Source: Actinomycetota bacterium (GTDB taxonomy: Bacteria > Actinomycetota > Humimicrobiia > Humimicrobiales > Humimicrobiaceae). Taken from it: 5,693 bases of DNA. Positions 1 to 5,665 of the stretch are shown here, piece after piece. The DNA is taken from contig JACVJB010000083.1 of the NCBI GenBank assembly GCA_015711775.1, positions 1 to 5,693 on the forward strand, read 5' to 3'. Position numbers and translations under genes: made by a program. The notes below the pieces were generated by a model that did no database searches, was not told where the DNA came from, and worked only from the letters and a program-made list of their open reading frames with translations. How positions within the stretch are numbered: position 1 is the first letter of the stretch; every line of letters begins with the position of its first letter.

Positions 1-1
1 A

Positions 2-85
2 GCTATGGAAGAGGGACTGAGGTTTGCTATACGTGAAGGCGGAAGGACAATAGGCGCAGGAAGTATTATAAAGATACTGGAATAA
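2..85 (+). CDS. tuf: Elongation factor Tu, C-terminal fragment (27 codons plus stop)
   Basis: Only the last 27 codons lie in the window; the 5' end is cut off by the window edge. The visible reading frame has MEEGLRFAIREGG, then RTIGAGSIIKILE and a TAA stop. This is the closing strand of EF-Tu domain 3, where the family reads GLRFAIREGGRTVGAG. EF-Tu is the GTPase that carries aminoacyl-tRNA to the ribosomal A site; the GTPase domain itself lies outside this window. The stop codon is 60 nt before rpsJ, with no clear terminator between, so tuf and rpsJ are probably co-transcribed, as in the common fusA-tuf-rpsJ order. The tail alone does not separate a lone tuf from one of two tuf copies, but the rpsJ neighbour fits the str-operon copy. 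Confidence 0.95.
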   Translation, partial: AMEEGLRFAIREGGRTIGAGSIIKILE

Positions 86-145
86 GCCGGGAATATATTC
101 TTTATATGCAAGAGGCCAGTAATAAACAGTTAGGAGGACTTAAAG

Positions 146-463
146 TTGGCAGCCAAAATAGGTCAGAAAATAAGAATAAAACTGAAATCTTATGACCATG
201 AAATAATTGATAAATCAGCAAAAAAAATTGTTGAAACTGTTGAAAATTCAGGTGCAAAAGTATCAGGTCCCATACCATTGCCGAACAGGAAGAATGTTTA
301 TTGTGTTATAAGGTCGCCTCATGTTGATAAGGATTCGCGGGAGCACTTTGAAATAAGAGTGCATAAAAGGCTCATAGATATAATGGAGCCCAATCCCAAG
401 ACTGTGGATCTTCTCATGAGACTCAGTTTGCCTGCAGGCGTGGATATAGAAATTAAGTCATAA
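146..463 (+). CDS. rpsJ: 30S ribosomal protein S10
   Basis: S10 (105 aa, the family's usual length) sits in the 30S head. With NusB it also forms the BoxA-binding antitermination complex on rRNA operons. Visible family signatures are [12 protein letters not shown] (residues 8-19), GPIPLP (41-46), the invariant [13 protein letters not shown] (57-69), HKRLIDI (73-79) and [10 protein letters not shown] near the C-terminus. The start is a TTG at 146-148, supported by AGGAGG at 132-137 with 8 nt spacing; no ATG lies near the N-terminus and [11 protein letters not shown] fits the family start. It follows tuf by 60 nt but is separated from rplC by 201 nt, the largest gap in the window, so it may be transcribed mainly with the upstream str genes. 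Confidence 0.98.
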   Translation: MAAKIGQKIRIKLKSYDHEIIDKSAKKIVETVENSGAKVSGPIPLPNRKNVYCVIRSPHVDKDSREHFEIRVHKRLIDIMEPNPKTVDLLMRLSLPAGVDIEIKS

Positions 464-535
464 AACGGCTTAGTTATTTGCATGTTTGAAAATTGACATA
501 AAATGATATTTAAGGGTTAGATCTGAAAAAGTTAC

Positions 536-564
536 AATTGCGCAGCTTTAATATATGCGCAGTT
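536..564 (+). terminator. Stem-loop in the rpsJ-rplC spacer, possible weak terminator or attenuator
   Basis: Bases 536-544 can pair with 556-564 to give a 9-bp stem whose core is TGCGCA against TGCGCA, with one G-U pair and an 11-nt AT-rich loop. It lies 73 nt after the rpsJ stop and ends 28 nt before the -35 box of the candidate rplC promoter. The downstream sequence is T-rich but interrupted (TTTCTAAATATTT), so this is not a textbook intrinsic terminator. It could reduce read-through from rpsJ, or act as a processing or stability hairpin. TGCGCA is itself a palindrome, so each copy could also be a protein site. Confidence 0.3.
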
Positions 565-591
565 TCTAAATATTTAACTTTTACATTTTTA

Positions 592-620
592 TTGAAAGAT
601 TGCGTTAAAAAATATATAAT
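592..620 (+). promoter_or_regulatory. Sigma-A-type promoter for rplC and the downstream S10 cluster
   Basis: A -35 box TTGAAA (592-597, 5 of 6 to consensus) is separated by exactly 17 bp from a perfect -10 box TATAAT (615-620). The roughly 40 bp upstream is very AT-rich with T runs, resembling an UP-element context. Transcription should start near 626-630, giving a leader of about 35-39 nt before the rplC ATG at 665. The position, in the only long spacer, fits a separate start for the rplC-to-rpsQ block. Inferred from motif match only. Confidence 0.7.
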
Positions 621-664
621 ATCGTTTTTGTCTTTATCCAATGATAGTTTGAGAGTGATGTAAA

Positions 665-1288
665 ATGGTAAATGCAATTTATGGAAAAAAAATAGGTTCC
701 ACACAGATATTCAGTGACAGTGGCGCCGCAATATATGTTACTGCTATTGAAGCCGGACCATGTACTGTTGTGCAGGTGAAGGACACTGTAACAGATGGTT
801 ATAATGCTCTGAAGGTGGGTCTTGGAAATGTTAAAAACAAACACATAAACAAGCCTTTAAGTGGAGTTTTTGCAAAAAATAATCTTGAGCCCAAAAAGCA
901 CCTGAAAGAAATCAGGATTGATGAGAGCGATGCTGATTATAAAGCGGGCGATGTTATTGATGTGCAGATCTTCAATATTGGAGATAAAGTAAAAATTACA
1001 GGCATATCAAGAGGAAGAGGTTTTGCCGGAGTAATAAAAAGGCATAATTTTCACAGGGGTCCAGTGACGCATGGTTCCCACAGCATAAGAAAAACAGGGT
1101 CAATAGGAATGTGCGCAACTCCTTCAAAAGTCCACAAGGGAAAGAAAATGCCCGGAAGAATGGGCGGCAGGCAGGTCACTGTTCCATACACAGAGATTAT
1201 TGATATAATTTCAGACCAGAACCTTATACTTGTAAAAGGGAGTGTTCCGGGCGCAAAAGGCAATCTTGTGATGCTTAAAAAAGCATAA
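665..1288 (+). CDS. rplC: 50S ribosomal protein L3
   Basis: L3 (207 aa, normal length) is a primary 23S rRNA binder whose long central loop reaches toward the peptidyl-transferase centre. Family features: GKKIGSTQIF at residues 7-16 (usually GxKxGMTQxF), TGISRGRGFAGVIKRHNF (112-129), THGSHS (135-140), TGSIGMCATPSKVHKGKKMPGRMGG (145-168 region) and LVKGSVPGAKG (189-199). The ATG has no strong GGAGG; the best match is GTGAT at 655-659, which fits the distal part of the extended Shine-Dalgarno (GGAGGTGAT) at normal distance. This is weaker than most ribosome sites here, although rplC is probably the first gene of its transcript. At the place where E. coli L3 carries the PrmB-methylated glutamine (SIGQNQTP) this protein has Met149, so that modification cannot occur. 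Confidence 0.98.
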   Translation: MVNAIYGKKIGSTQIFSDSGAAIYVTAIEAGPCTVVQVKDTVTDGYNALKVGLGNVKNKHINKPLSGVFAKNNLEPKKHLKEIRIDESDADYKAGDVIDVQIFNIGDKVKITGISRGRGFAGVIKRHNFHRGPVTHGSHSIRKTGSIGMCATPSKVHKGKKMPGRMGGRQVTVPYTEIIDIISDQNLILVKGSVPGAKGNLVMLKKA

Positions 1289-1337
1289 ACATTAAAACAC
1301 TCTATTGTACGGGTGGGATAAAAACTTGGAGAAAAAA

Positions 1338-1976
1338 ATGGCAAATTTGAATATTCTTGATATTGAAGGAAAAGAAGTAGAAAAAATCAGTATTGCTGAT
1401 GAAATGGTCAGTCAGAAGATCAATGAAGAAATACTTCATCAGGAAGTAAGGAGATATCTTGCTGCGGCAAGGGCAGGCACCCATAAAACCAAGCAGAGAG
1501 GTGAAGTGTCCGGAGGAGGCAAAAAACCATGGAGGCAGAAAGGAACCGGAAATGCAAGAGCAGGCACAACAAGGTCGCCCATATGGCGCCATGGCGGAAT
1601 AACCTTTGGACCGATACCAAGAGATTATTCTTTTAAGCTGAACAGGAAAGTAATAAGGAAAGCAAGGCTTATTGCCTTATCTGAAAAATTCAGCAGTAGT
1701 AAAATAATAGTTATTGAGAAACTGGATTTTGATGCTCCTGCAACTTCAAAAGCGGCATCACTGCTTAAGCATTTAAAAATTGAAGGGAAAAAAGTGCTGC
1801 TTGTACTGGAAAATACCGGCGATAATGCTTCAAAATCTTTCAGAAACATTCCCGGCATAAAAATAACAAGCCCCAGGGGGCTTGTTACATACGATATTCT
1901 TATTGCGGATTATTTGATGTTTACAAAAAAATCATTGGCGGATTTTACCGGAGGGTTGGGTAATGAAGGATCCTAG
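1338..1976 (+). CDS. rplD: 50S ribosomal protein L4
   Basis: L4 (212 aa from this start) binds 23S rRNA domain I; its extended loop helps line the constriction of the exit tunnel. The loop is clear as GGGKKPWRQKGTGNARAG (residues 59-76), followed by RSPIWRHGG (79-87) and FGPIPRDY (90-97). The C-terminal Rossmann-like part includes KKVLLVLENT and NIPGIKITSPRGLVTYDIL (170-188). The ATG at 1338 has GGAG at 1328-1331 with 6 nt spacing and gives the N-terminus MANLNILDIEG, matching the family. The open frame extends upstream to TTG codons at 1326 and 1305. The 1326 start (MEKKMANLN) is possible, with a GGGTGGGA stretch ahead of it, but less likely. The gene overlaps rplW by 14 nt, pointing to coupled translation. 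In some proteobacteria L4 represses the S10 operon through a leader; no such leader is recognisable here. Confidence 0.97.
   Translation: MANLNILDIEGKEVEKISIADEMVSQKINEEILHQEVRRYLAAARAGTHKTKQRGEVSGGGKKPWRQKGTGNARAGTTRSPIWRHGGITFGPIPRDYSFKLNRKVIRKARLIALSEKFSSSKIIVIEKLDFDAPATSKAASLLKHLKIEGKKVLLVLENTGDNASKSFRNIPGIKITSPRGLVTYDILIADYLMFTKKSLADFTGGLGNEGS
1864..1887 (+). repeat. Perfect 11-bp inverted repeat (hairpin) inside rplD
   Basis: TAACAAGCCCC (1864-1874) and GGGGCTTGTTA (1877-1887) are exact reverse complements separated by only AG. As RNA this gives a stable stem of about 10 bp, G+C-rich at the top, with a tight CAGG loop. It encodes L4 residues 176-184 (ITSPRGLVT) and ends 75 nt before the rplW start codon. 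The sequence after it is not a T run, so it is not an intrinsic terminator. It could be a pause, processing or stability element, or chance. Confidence 0.6.
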
Positions 1977-2253
1977 AGATATTATTTTATCACCTATTGT
2001 TTCTGAAAAAAGCTATGCTGCAGTTCAAAACAAACAGTATTCCTTTTATATAGATACAAGAGTTGATAAAAGTGAAGTTAAAAAAGCTATTGAAAAAGTA
2101 TTTAATGTAAAAGTTTTAAAAGTAAATACTATAAACGTCAAGCCAAAGCCAAAAAAGCTTGGCAAATCATCAGGTTACAGCGCTAAAATGAAAAAGGCCA
2201 TTGTAACTGTGGGTAAAAAAGACAAAATTGATTTCTTTGAATCAACCGTATAG
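1963..2253 (+). CDS. rplW: 50S ribosomal protein L23
   Basis: L23 (96 aa, normal for bacteria) sits at the polypeptide tunnel exit and is the docking site for trigger factor and signal recognition particle. Family features: DIILSPIVSEKS (residues 6-17), the YSFYIDTRVDKSEVKKAIEKVF block (26-47), VKVLKVNTI (49-57), the basic loop KPKPKKLGKSSGYSAKMKKAIVTV (60-83) and a terminal acidic/aromatic IDFFE. The ATG lies inside the end of rplD and has GGAGGG at 1950-1955 with 7 nt spacing. Base composition is visibly more AT-rich than in rplB, fitting its lysine-rich, less constrained sequence rather than suggesting transfer. Confidence 0.98.
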   Translation: MKDPRDIILSPIVSEKSYAAVQNKQYSFYIDTRVDKSEVKKAIEKVFNVKVLKVNTINVKPKPKKLGKSSGYSAKMKKAIVTVGKKDKIDFFESTV

Positions 2254-2283
2254 TGGTTAAAATACAATTGCGGAGGTAAAAAA

Positions 2284-3114
2284 TTGGCTTTAAAAAAATA
2301 TAAACCTGTATCTCCCGGGAGGAGATTTGCGTCAGCTTCAGATTTTACTGTATTGACAAAAAAGGAGCCTGAAAAAACCCTTACAGTTTCTATAAGCAAG
2401 ACAGGCGGAAGAAACAATAACGGGCGGATAACTCGAAGGCATAGCGGAGGCGGACATAAGAGGCTTTACAGGTTAATAGATTTTAAGAGAAACAAGGATA
2501 ATATACCTGCTAAGGTGGTGTCCATTGAGTATGATCCTAACAGGAGCTCAAGGATAGCGCTTCTGCAGTATGCTGATGGTGAAAAGAGATATATTATTGC
2601 GCCTGCAGAACTAAAAATCGGAAGTACCATACTATCAGGTGAAAATGTTGACATAGTTGCAGGAAACTGTCTTCCCATAAAAAGCATTCCTGTGGGCACC
2701 ATAGTCCATAATATAGAACTGCGGCCGGGCAAGGGCGCCGAAATGGCAAGATCCGCAGGATCTGCCGCGCAGGTACTTGCAAAAGAGGAAAAATATGCCC
2801 AGATAAAACTTCCAAGCAGTGAAGTGAGAATGGTGAATGTAAACTGTAGGGCATGCATTGGGCAGGTTGGCAATCAGGATCATGGAATCATAAACATAGG
2901 CAAGGCCGGGCGCAACAGATGGCTTGGCATAAGGCCGAGCGTCAGGGGAACTGCGATGAACCCGCATGACCATCCTCATGGCGGAGGCGAGGGTAAGAAT
3001 AAAACATCAGGAAGAAATCCTGTTACCCCATGGGGCAAGCCTACCCTTGGGTATAAGACAAGGATTAAAAATAAAGCAAGCAGTAAATTTATCATAAGAA
3101 GGAAAAAGAAATAG
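2284..3114 (+). CDS. rplB: 50S ribosomal protein L2
   Basis: L2 (276 aa, normal 273-277) is needed for subunit association and for assembly of the peptidyl-transferase centre. Visible signatures: [20 protein letters not shown] (residues 41-60) and LYRLIDFKR (61-69) of the OB-fold domain; [20 protein letters not shown] (144-163); and the C-terminal [13 protein letters not shown] (225-237). In that motif H230 corresponds to E. coli His229, important for peptidyl transfer. The tail [12 protein letters not shown] then KFIIRRKKK is typical of low-GC bacteria. The start is a TTG at 2284 with an excellent GGAGGT at 2272-2277, 6 nt away, giving the expected [14 protein letters not shown]. It follows rplW by 30 nt. 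Confidence 0.99.
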   Translation: MALKKYKPVSPGRRFASASDFTVLTKKEPEKTLTVSISKTGGRNNNGRITRRHSGGGHKRLYRLIDFKRNKDNIPAKVVSIEYDPNRSSRIALLQYADGEKRYIIAPAELKIGSTILSGENVDIVAGNCLPIKSIPVGTIVHNIELRPGKGAEMARSAGSAAQVLAKEEKYAQIKLPSSEVRMVNVNCRACIGQVGNQDHGIINIGKAGRNRWLGIRPSVRGTAMNPHDHPHGGGEGKNKTSGRNPVTPWGKPTLGYKTRIKNKASSKFIIRRKKK

Positions 3115-3148
3115 GATTTAAAATTTTTACAAGTGTGGAGGAATTGAT

Positions 3149-3448
3149 ATGTCCAGGTCTTTAAAAAAAGGACCGTATGTAGACGAGGGCCTTTTAATGC
3201 AAATACAGAGTTTAAATGAGACCAGCCAGAAAAAAATAATAAGGACCTGGTCCCGGAGTTCAACGATATTTCCGGAAATGGTTGGCCATACAATAGCAGT
3301 ATATGACGGTAAAAGGCATATACCAGTTTTTGTTGCCGAGGCAATGGTCGGTCATAAGCTGGGGGAATTTGCGCCCACACGCTCAATAAGACCGCATGTA
3401 TTTAAAGGCAAGGGTGAAAAAACGGCATCTGTTAAAAAGAAAAAATAG
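3149..3448 (+). CDS. rpsS: 30S ribosomal protein S19
   Basis: S19 (99 aa; usually about 92-95) lies in the 30S head next to S13 and contacts the A-site tRNA side. The core is strongly conserved: [16 protein letters not shown] (residues 1-16), [20 protein letters not shown] (32-51), [10 protein letters not shown] (53-62), [18 protein letters not shown] (66-83). The C-terminus is slightly extended and very basic, ending KKKK. The ATG is preceded by GGAGG at 3137-3141, 7 nt away. The gaps to rplB (34 nt) and rplV (28 nt) show no terminator. Confidence 0.98.
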   Translation: MSRSLKKGPYVDEGLLMQIQSLNETSQKKIIRTWSRSSTIFPEMVGHTIAVYDGKRHIPVFVAEAMVGHKLGEFAPTRSIRPHVFKGKGEKTASVKKKK

Positions 3449-3476
3449 TTTTTAAGAAAATATTAGGGGGCTTGAT

Positions 3477-4025
3477 TTGGAAGCGAAAGCAGTAGAAAAG
3501 TATATAAGGGTATCGCCAAGGAAAATAAAATATGTGATTGATATTATAAAAAACAAACCTGTCGAACAGGCTGTTGAAATACTTTCACTTACGCCAAGAG
3601 GAGCAGCGGTTCATATAAGGAAAGCTGTGCAGAGCGCTGCAGCAAATGCAATGGAAAACTTTAAGGAATACAAAATATCAGAAGAGGACCTGTTTATTAA
3701 AGAAATTTTTGTAACAGATGGCCCTACACTGAAAAGATTTAAACCAAGAGCAAGAGGCCGTGCAGACAGGGTGCTTAAAAGGACTTCACATATAACAGTT
3801 TGTGTTTCTGATGATAAAAATAATCAATACAAGAAGACAGACAGTAAAGTACAGGCAAAATCAAAGGAAAAAGCTGCAGGGATCATTGATAAGAAGGCAG
3901 ACAGCCAGATAAAAGAGCAGATTAAAAAGCCGGTAACTGCTGCAGGCAAAGCAAATAGTAAAACAAAAAACCGGGCAGACAGTAAGTCGCAAAGCCAGGT
4001 CAGCAAAAAGGAGGCTAAGAACTAA
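3477..4025 (+). CDS. rplV: 50S ribosomal protein L22 with long C-terminal extension
   Basis: L22 contacts several 23S rRNA domains, and its beta-hairpin lines the exit tunnel near the macrolide site. Residues 1-112 are the normal protein: [24 protein letters not shown] (9-32), a helical [15 protein letters not shown] (44-58), and the hairpin with [31 protein letters not shown] (78-108). Ordinary L22 is about 110-120 aa; this one is 182. Residues 113-182 form a low-complexity Lys/Ala/Ser/Gln-rich tail, probably disordered, with degenerate repeats. Such tails are known in Actinomycetota L22 (for example mycobacteria), but I cannot show homology. The start is TTG at 3477, with AGGGGG at 3465-3470 and 6 nt spacing. 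The TAA stop shares one base with the rpsC ATG, and the rpsC ribosome site lies inside the tail's last codons. Confidence 0.97.
   Translation: MEAKAVEKYIRVSPRKIKYVIDIIKNKPVEQAVEILSLTPRGAAVHIRKAVQSAAANAMENFKEYKISEEDLFIKEIFVTDGPTLKRFKPRARGRADRVLKRTSHITVCVSDDKNNQYKKTDSKVQAKSKEKAAGIIDKKADSQIKEQIKKPVTAAGKANSKTKNRADSKSQSQVSKKEAKN
3831..3986 (+). repeat. Degenerate in-frame repeats in the L22 tail
   Basis: The 14-mer AAGAAGACAGACAG at 3831-3844 recurs with one change at 3891-3904, exactly 60 nt later. Its CAGACAG core returns at 3976-3982, and GCAGACAG is also present in the conserved core at 3762-3769. A second unit, GCTGCAGG, occurs at 3873-3880 and 3939-3946, 66 nt apart. In protein these give KKTDSK, KKADSQ, NRADSK and two AAG steps. 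The pattern suggests the tail grew by in-frame duplication and then decayed; compositional bias is the alternative. Confidence 0.5.
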
Positions 4026-4696
4026 TGGGTCAGAAGGTAAGCCCTAATGGTTTAAGACTGGGTATAAATAAGTACTGGCAGTCAAGATGGTTTGCAACAA
4101 AGGATTACTCCAGATATTTAAATGAGGATATTAAAATAAGGCGGCTGCTTGAGGAGCAGCTTGCAAATGCCGGGACAGCAAAAATTGAGATTGAGAGAAC
4201 AGAAGATGAAGTGAAGGTTGATGTTTTCACTTCAAAACCAGGTGTAGTTATTGGAAAACGTGGAACAAATATTAATGATATAAAGGAAATGATACAGAAA
4301 GAAGTCAGCAAGAATGTGCAGCTTAATATAATAGAAGTTAAAAAACCTGAAATTATTGCAAAACTTGTAGCCGAGGGCATTGCTTCGCAGCTTGTCGGAA
4401 GGGTAAGTTTCAGGAAAGCGATGAAAAAGGCTGTTTCGCTTGCAATGAAAGCAGGCGCCAAAGGAATAAGAGTACAGTGCGCCGGAAGGCTCGGGGGAGC
4501 TGAAATGGCTCGTACTGAATGGTACCGTGAAGGAAGGGTGCCCCTGCATACATTAAGGGCCGATATTGATTATGGCTTTGCTGAGGCAAGAACAACTTTC
4601 GGTAAAATAGGCGTGAAAGTATGGGTATATCTTGGAGACACTATTTTTGATAAAAAAGAACTTGATGAAAAGAAAAATATAGCTGCTGAAGCTTAA
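4025..4696 (+). CDS. rpsC: 30S ribosomal protein S3
   Basis: S3 (223 aa, within the usual range) forms part of the mRNA entry channel in the 30S head, where basic residues contribute to mRNA unwinding. Domains in order: the N-terminal [14 protein letters not shown] (1-14); a type-II KH domain with the loop [15 protein letters not shown] (73-87); and the C-terminal domain [14 protein letters not shown] (124-137), [20 protein letters not shown] (144-163), [21 protein letters not shown] (164-184 region), [13 protein letters not shown] (193-205). It starts with ATG sharing one base with the rplV stop; AGGAGG at 4009-4014 is 10 nt upstream, so initiation is likely coupled to termination of L22. 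A 61-nt gap follows, with no hairpin or promoter I can support. Confidence 0.99.
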   Translation: MGQKVSPNGLRLGINKYWQSRWFATKDYSRYLNEDIKIRRLLEEQLANAGTAKIEIERTEDEVKVDVFTSKPGVVIGKRGTNINDIKEMIQKEVSKNVQLNIIEVKKPEIIAKLVAEGIASQLVGRVSFRKAMKKAVSLAMKAGAKGIRVQCAGRLGGAEMARTEWYREGRVPLHTLRADIDYGFAEARTTFGKIGVKVWVYLGDTIFDKKELDEKKNIAAEA

Positions 4697-4757
4697 AAAT
4701 ATAAAACCGTTCTGGAAATAAACAGTTTAAAGCAGATTAGTTTAAAAGGAGATTATT

Positions 4758-5174
4758 ATGTCACCGATGTTGATGCCTAAAAGGGTTAAACATAGAAAAG
4801 AGCAGAGAGGCAGAATGCGCGGAATGTCCAAAGGGGGCACAAAGCTTACCTTTGGCGAGTATGGACTGCAGGCTCTTGAATGCGGATGGGTTACCAGCAG
4901 GCAGATTGAAGCTGCAAGAGTGGCCCTTACCCGTTATATAAAAAGAGGGGGCAAGGTCTGGATTAATGTTTTTCCCCATAAACCGGCAACCAAAAAACCT
5001 GCTGAAACCAGACAGGGCGGAGGTAAGGGAGCGCCCGAATACTGGGTGGCTGTTATAAAACCGGGAAAAATAATGTTCGAAATTTCAGGGGTACAGCCTG
5101 ATGTTGCAAAAGAGGCTGTAAGGCTTGCATCACATAAGATGCCCATCAAAACAAAATTTATTTATGAAGTTTAA
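4758..5174 (+). CDS. rplP: 50S ribosomal protein L16
   Basis: L16 (138 aa, normal) lies near the A-site tRNA elbow and is a late assembly protein of the 50S. Signatures: [19 protein letters not shown] (4-22), [23 protein letters not shown] (32-54), [17 protein letters not shown] (60-76), [23 protein letters not shown] (90-112). The ATG at 4758 has AAGGAG at 4746-4751, 6 nt upstream. That adds Met-Ser-Pro before the family start MLMPKR; an internal ATG at 4767 is the alternative but has no well-placed ribosome site. The arginine hydroxylated in E. coli L16 (Arg81) is conserved as R85, but the usually invariant next residue, Met in RMGxGKG, is Gln86 here (RQGGGKG). Confidence 0.98.
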   Translation: MSPMLMPKRVKHRKEQRGRMRGMSKGGTKLTFGEYGLQALECGWVTSRQIEAARVALTRYIKRGGKVWINVFPHKPATKKPAETRQGGGKGAPEYWVAVIKPGKIMFEISGVQPDVAKEAVRLASHKMPIKTKFIYEV

Positions 5175-5180
5175 GTAAAG

Positions 5181-5198
5181 AAAATCACGGGTGATTTT
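5181..5198 (+). promoter_or_regulatory. Hairpin covering the rpmC ribosome-binding site
   Basis: AAAATCAC (5181-5188) and GTGATTTT (5191-5198) are perfect reverse complements separated by GG, and G5180-T5199 can add a wobble pair. The 3' arm contains the only plausible rpmC ribosome site, GGTGAT at 5190-5195, and the hairpin ends 2 nt before the rpmC ATG. When folded it would hide the site; ribosomes finishing rplP (stop at 5172-5174) would open it. This points to translational coupling of L29 to L16. The stem is AT-rich and modest in strength. Confidence 0.45.
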
Positions 5199-5200
5199 TA

Positions 5201-5398
5201 ATGAAAATGAAGGAAATTAAGGAAAAAACAAAAGCGGAGCTTGAAACAAAGCTGCTTGACACAAAAAAGAGCATACTCGCGCTTAAATTTAAAAAAGCTA
5301 CAGGCCAGCTTGAAAACAATATGGCAATGCATAATTTAAAGAAAGATGTTGCAAGGATTGAAACAATATTAAACCAAAAAGAAAAAGAAGCAATTTAA
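5201..5398 (+). CDS. rpmC: 50S ribosomal protein L29
   Basis: L29 (65 aa, normal 60-70) is a small two-helix protein that sits beside L23 at the tunnel exit and contributes to the factor-docking platform. The diagnostic ALKFKKATGQLENN motif is at residues 27-40, flanked by KEIKEKTKAELETKL (4-18) and KKDVARIETIL (47-57). The ATG at 5201 is 26 nt after rplP; a second ATG at 5207 (giving MKEIKE) is possible but is 11 nt from the GGTGAT ribosome site instead of 5. The protein is Lys/Glu-rich and coiled-coil-like, as usual. Confidence 0.97.
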   Translation: MKMKEIKEKTKAELETKLLDTKKSILALKFKKATGQLENNMAMHNLKKDVARIETILNQKEKEAI

Positions 5399-5410
5399 GG
5401 GGGATAACTG

Positions 5411-5665
5411 TTGGAAAGAGGAAAACGAAAAATAAGGACCGGAACTGTAGTAAGCGGTAAAATGGATAAAACTGCTTCAGTTGCTGTGGAATCTTATTAC
5501 AAACACCCTTTATATAAAAAGATTTTGAAGAAAATAAAGAATTTAAAAGTTGATGATCCTCAGAATTTATTGAAAGAGGGAGATGTAGTTACTATTGTGG
5601 AAACCAGGCCCTTAAGCAAAACAAAAAGGTGGAGAATTCTTGAGGTAGTCAAAAAAGCCGAATAG
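5411..5665 (+). CDS. rpsQ: 30S ribosomal protein S17
   Basis: S17 (84 aa, normal) is a primary 16S rRNA binder with an OB fold, acting early in assembly of the 30S body. Signatures: GKRKIRTGTVVSGKMDKTASVAVE (residues 4-27), HPLYKKILKK (32-41), and the strongly conserved EGDVVTIVETRPLSKTKRWRILEVV (56-80). The loop normally reading near KAHDExN is here KVDDPQN (46-52), without the histidine. The start is a TTG at 5411, with GGGGG at 5399-5403 directly after the rpmC stop and 7 nt spacing. The gap to rpmC is 12 nt. Only 28 nt follow in the window, with no sign yet of the expected rplN. Confidence 0.98.
   Translation: MERGKRKIRTGTVVSGKMDKTASVAVESYYKHPLYKKILKKIKNLKVDDPQNLLKEGDVVTIVETRPLSKTKRWRILEVVKKAE

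Noticed and set aside
91..100. Palindrome GAATATATTC between tuf and rpsJ
   Set aside because: Short and AT-only except the ends; no partner repeat, promoter or T run nearby to give it a role.
493..522. Perfect -35 hexamer TTGACA at 493-498 in the rpsJ-rplC spacer
   Set aside because: The only -10 candidate at about 18 bp is TTAGAT (517-522), a 3 of 6 match; the promoter at 592-620 is far better. A second weak start cannot be excluded.
658..663. ATGTAA start-stop element 7 nt before the rplC ATG
   Set aside because: It could be a minimal upstream frame, but it has no ribosome site of its own and six bases this AT-rich are expected by chance.
510..844. Minus-strand open frames across the rpsJ-rplC spacer and the start of rplC (510-704 and 605-844)
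   Set aside because: They are Phe/Tyr/Leu/Ile-rich translations of AT-rich DNA, lack convincing ribosome sites, and overlap the rplC coding start and its promoter.
1305..1337. Upstream TTG starts for rplD (1305 and 1326)
   Set aside because: The 1305 start would add MYGWDKNLEKK, which is not part of L4, and lacks a good ribosome site. The 1326 start is possible, but the ATG at 1338 has GGAG at 6 nt and the right N-terminus.
1583..1592. 10-bp palindrome ATGGCGCCAT in rplD
   Set aside because: It encodes the conserved WRHGG region of L4 and has no spacer to form a loop; likely a by-product of codons.
2749..2763. AGATCC-GCA-GGATCT inverted repeat in rplB
   Set aside because: Arms are only 6 bp with a 3-nt loop, inside the conserved ARSAGSAAQ segment; several such repeats are expected by chance.
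4144..4160. GCTGCT / AGCAGC inverted repeat in rpsC
   Set aside because: Short 6-bp arms in a Leu-Leu-Glu-Glu-Gln coding stretch; not unusual.
4724..4746. Direct repeat AGTTTAAA twice, 15 nt apart, in the rpsC-rplP gap
   Set aside because: AT-rich 8-mers are common here. One copy abuts the rplP ribosome site, but nothing else supports an operator.
1051..5149. Many other minus-strand open frames of 60-136 codons
   Set aside because: All lie opposite conserved ribosomal-protein genes, have low-complexity or unrecognisable translations, and reflect codon bias of the sense strand.
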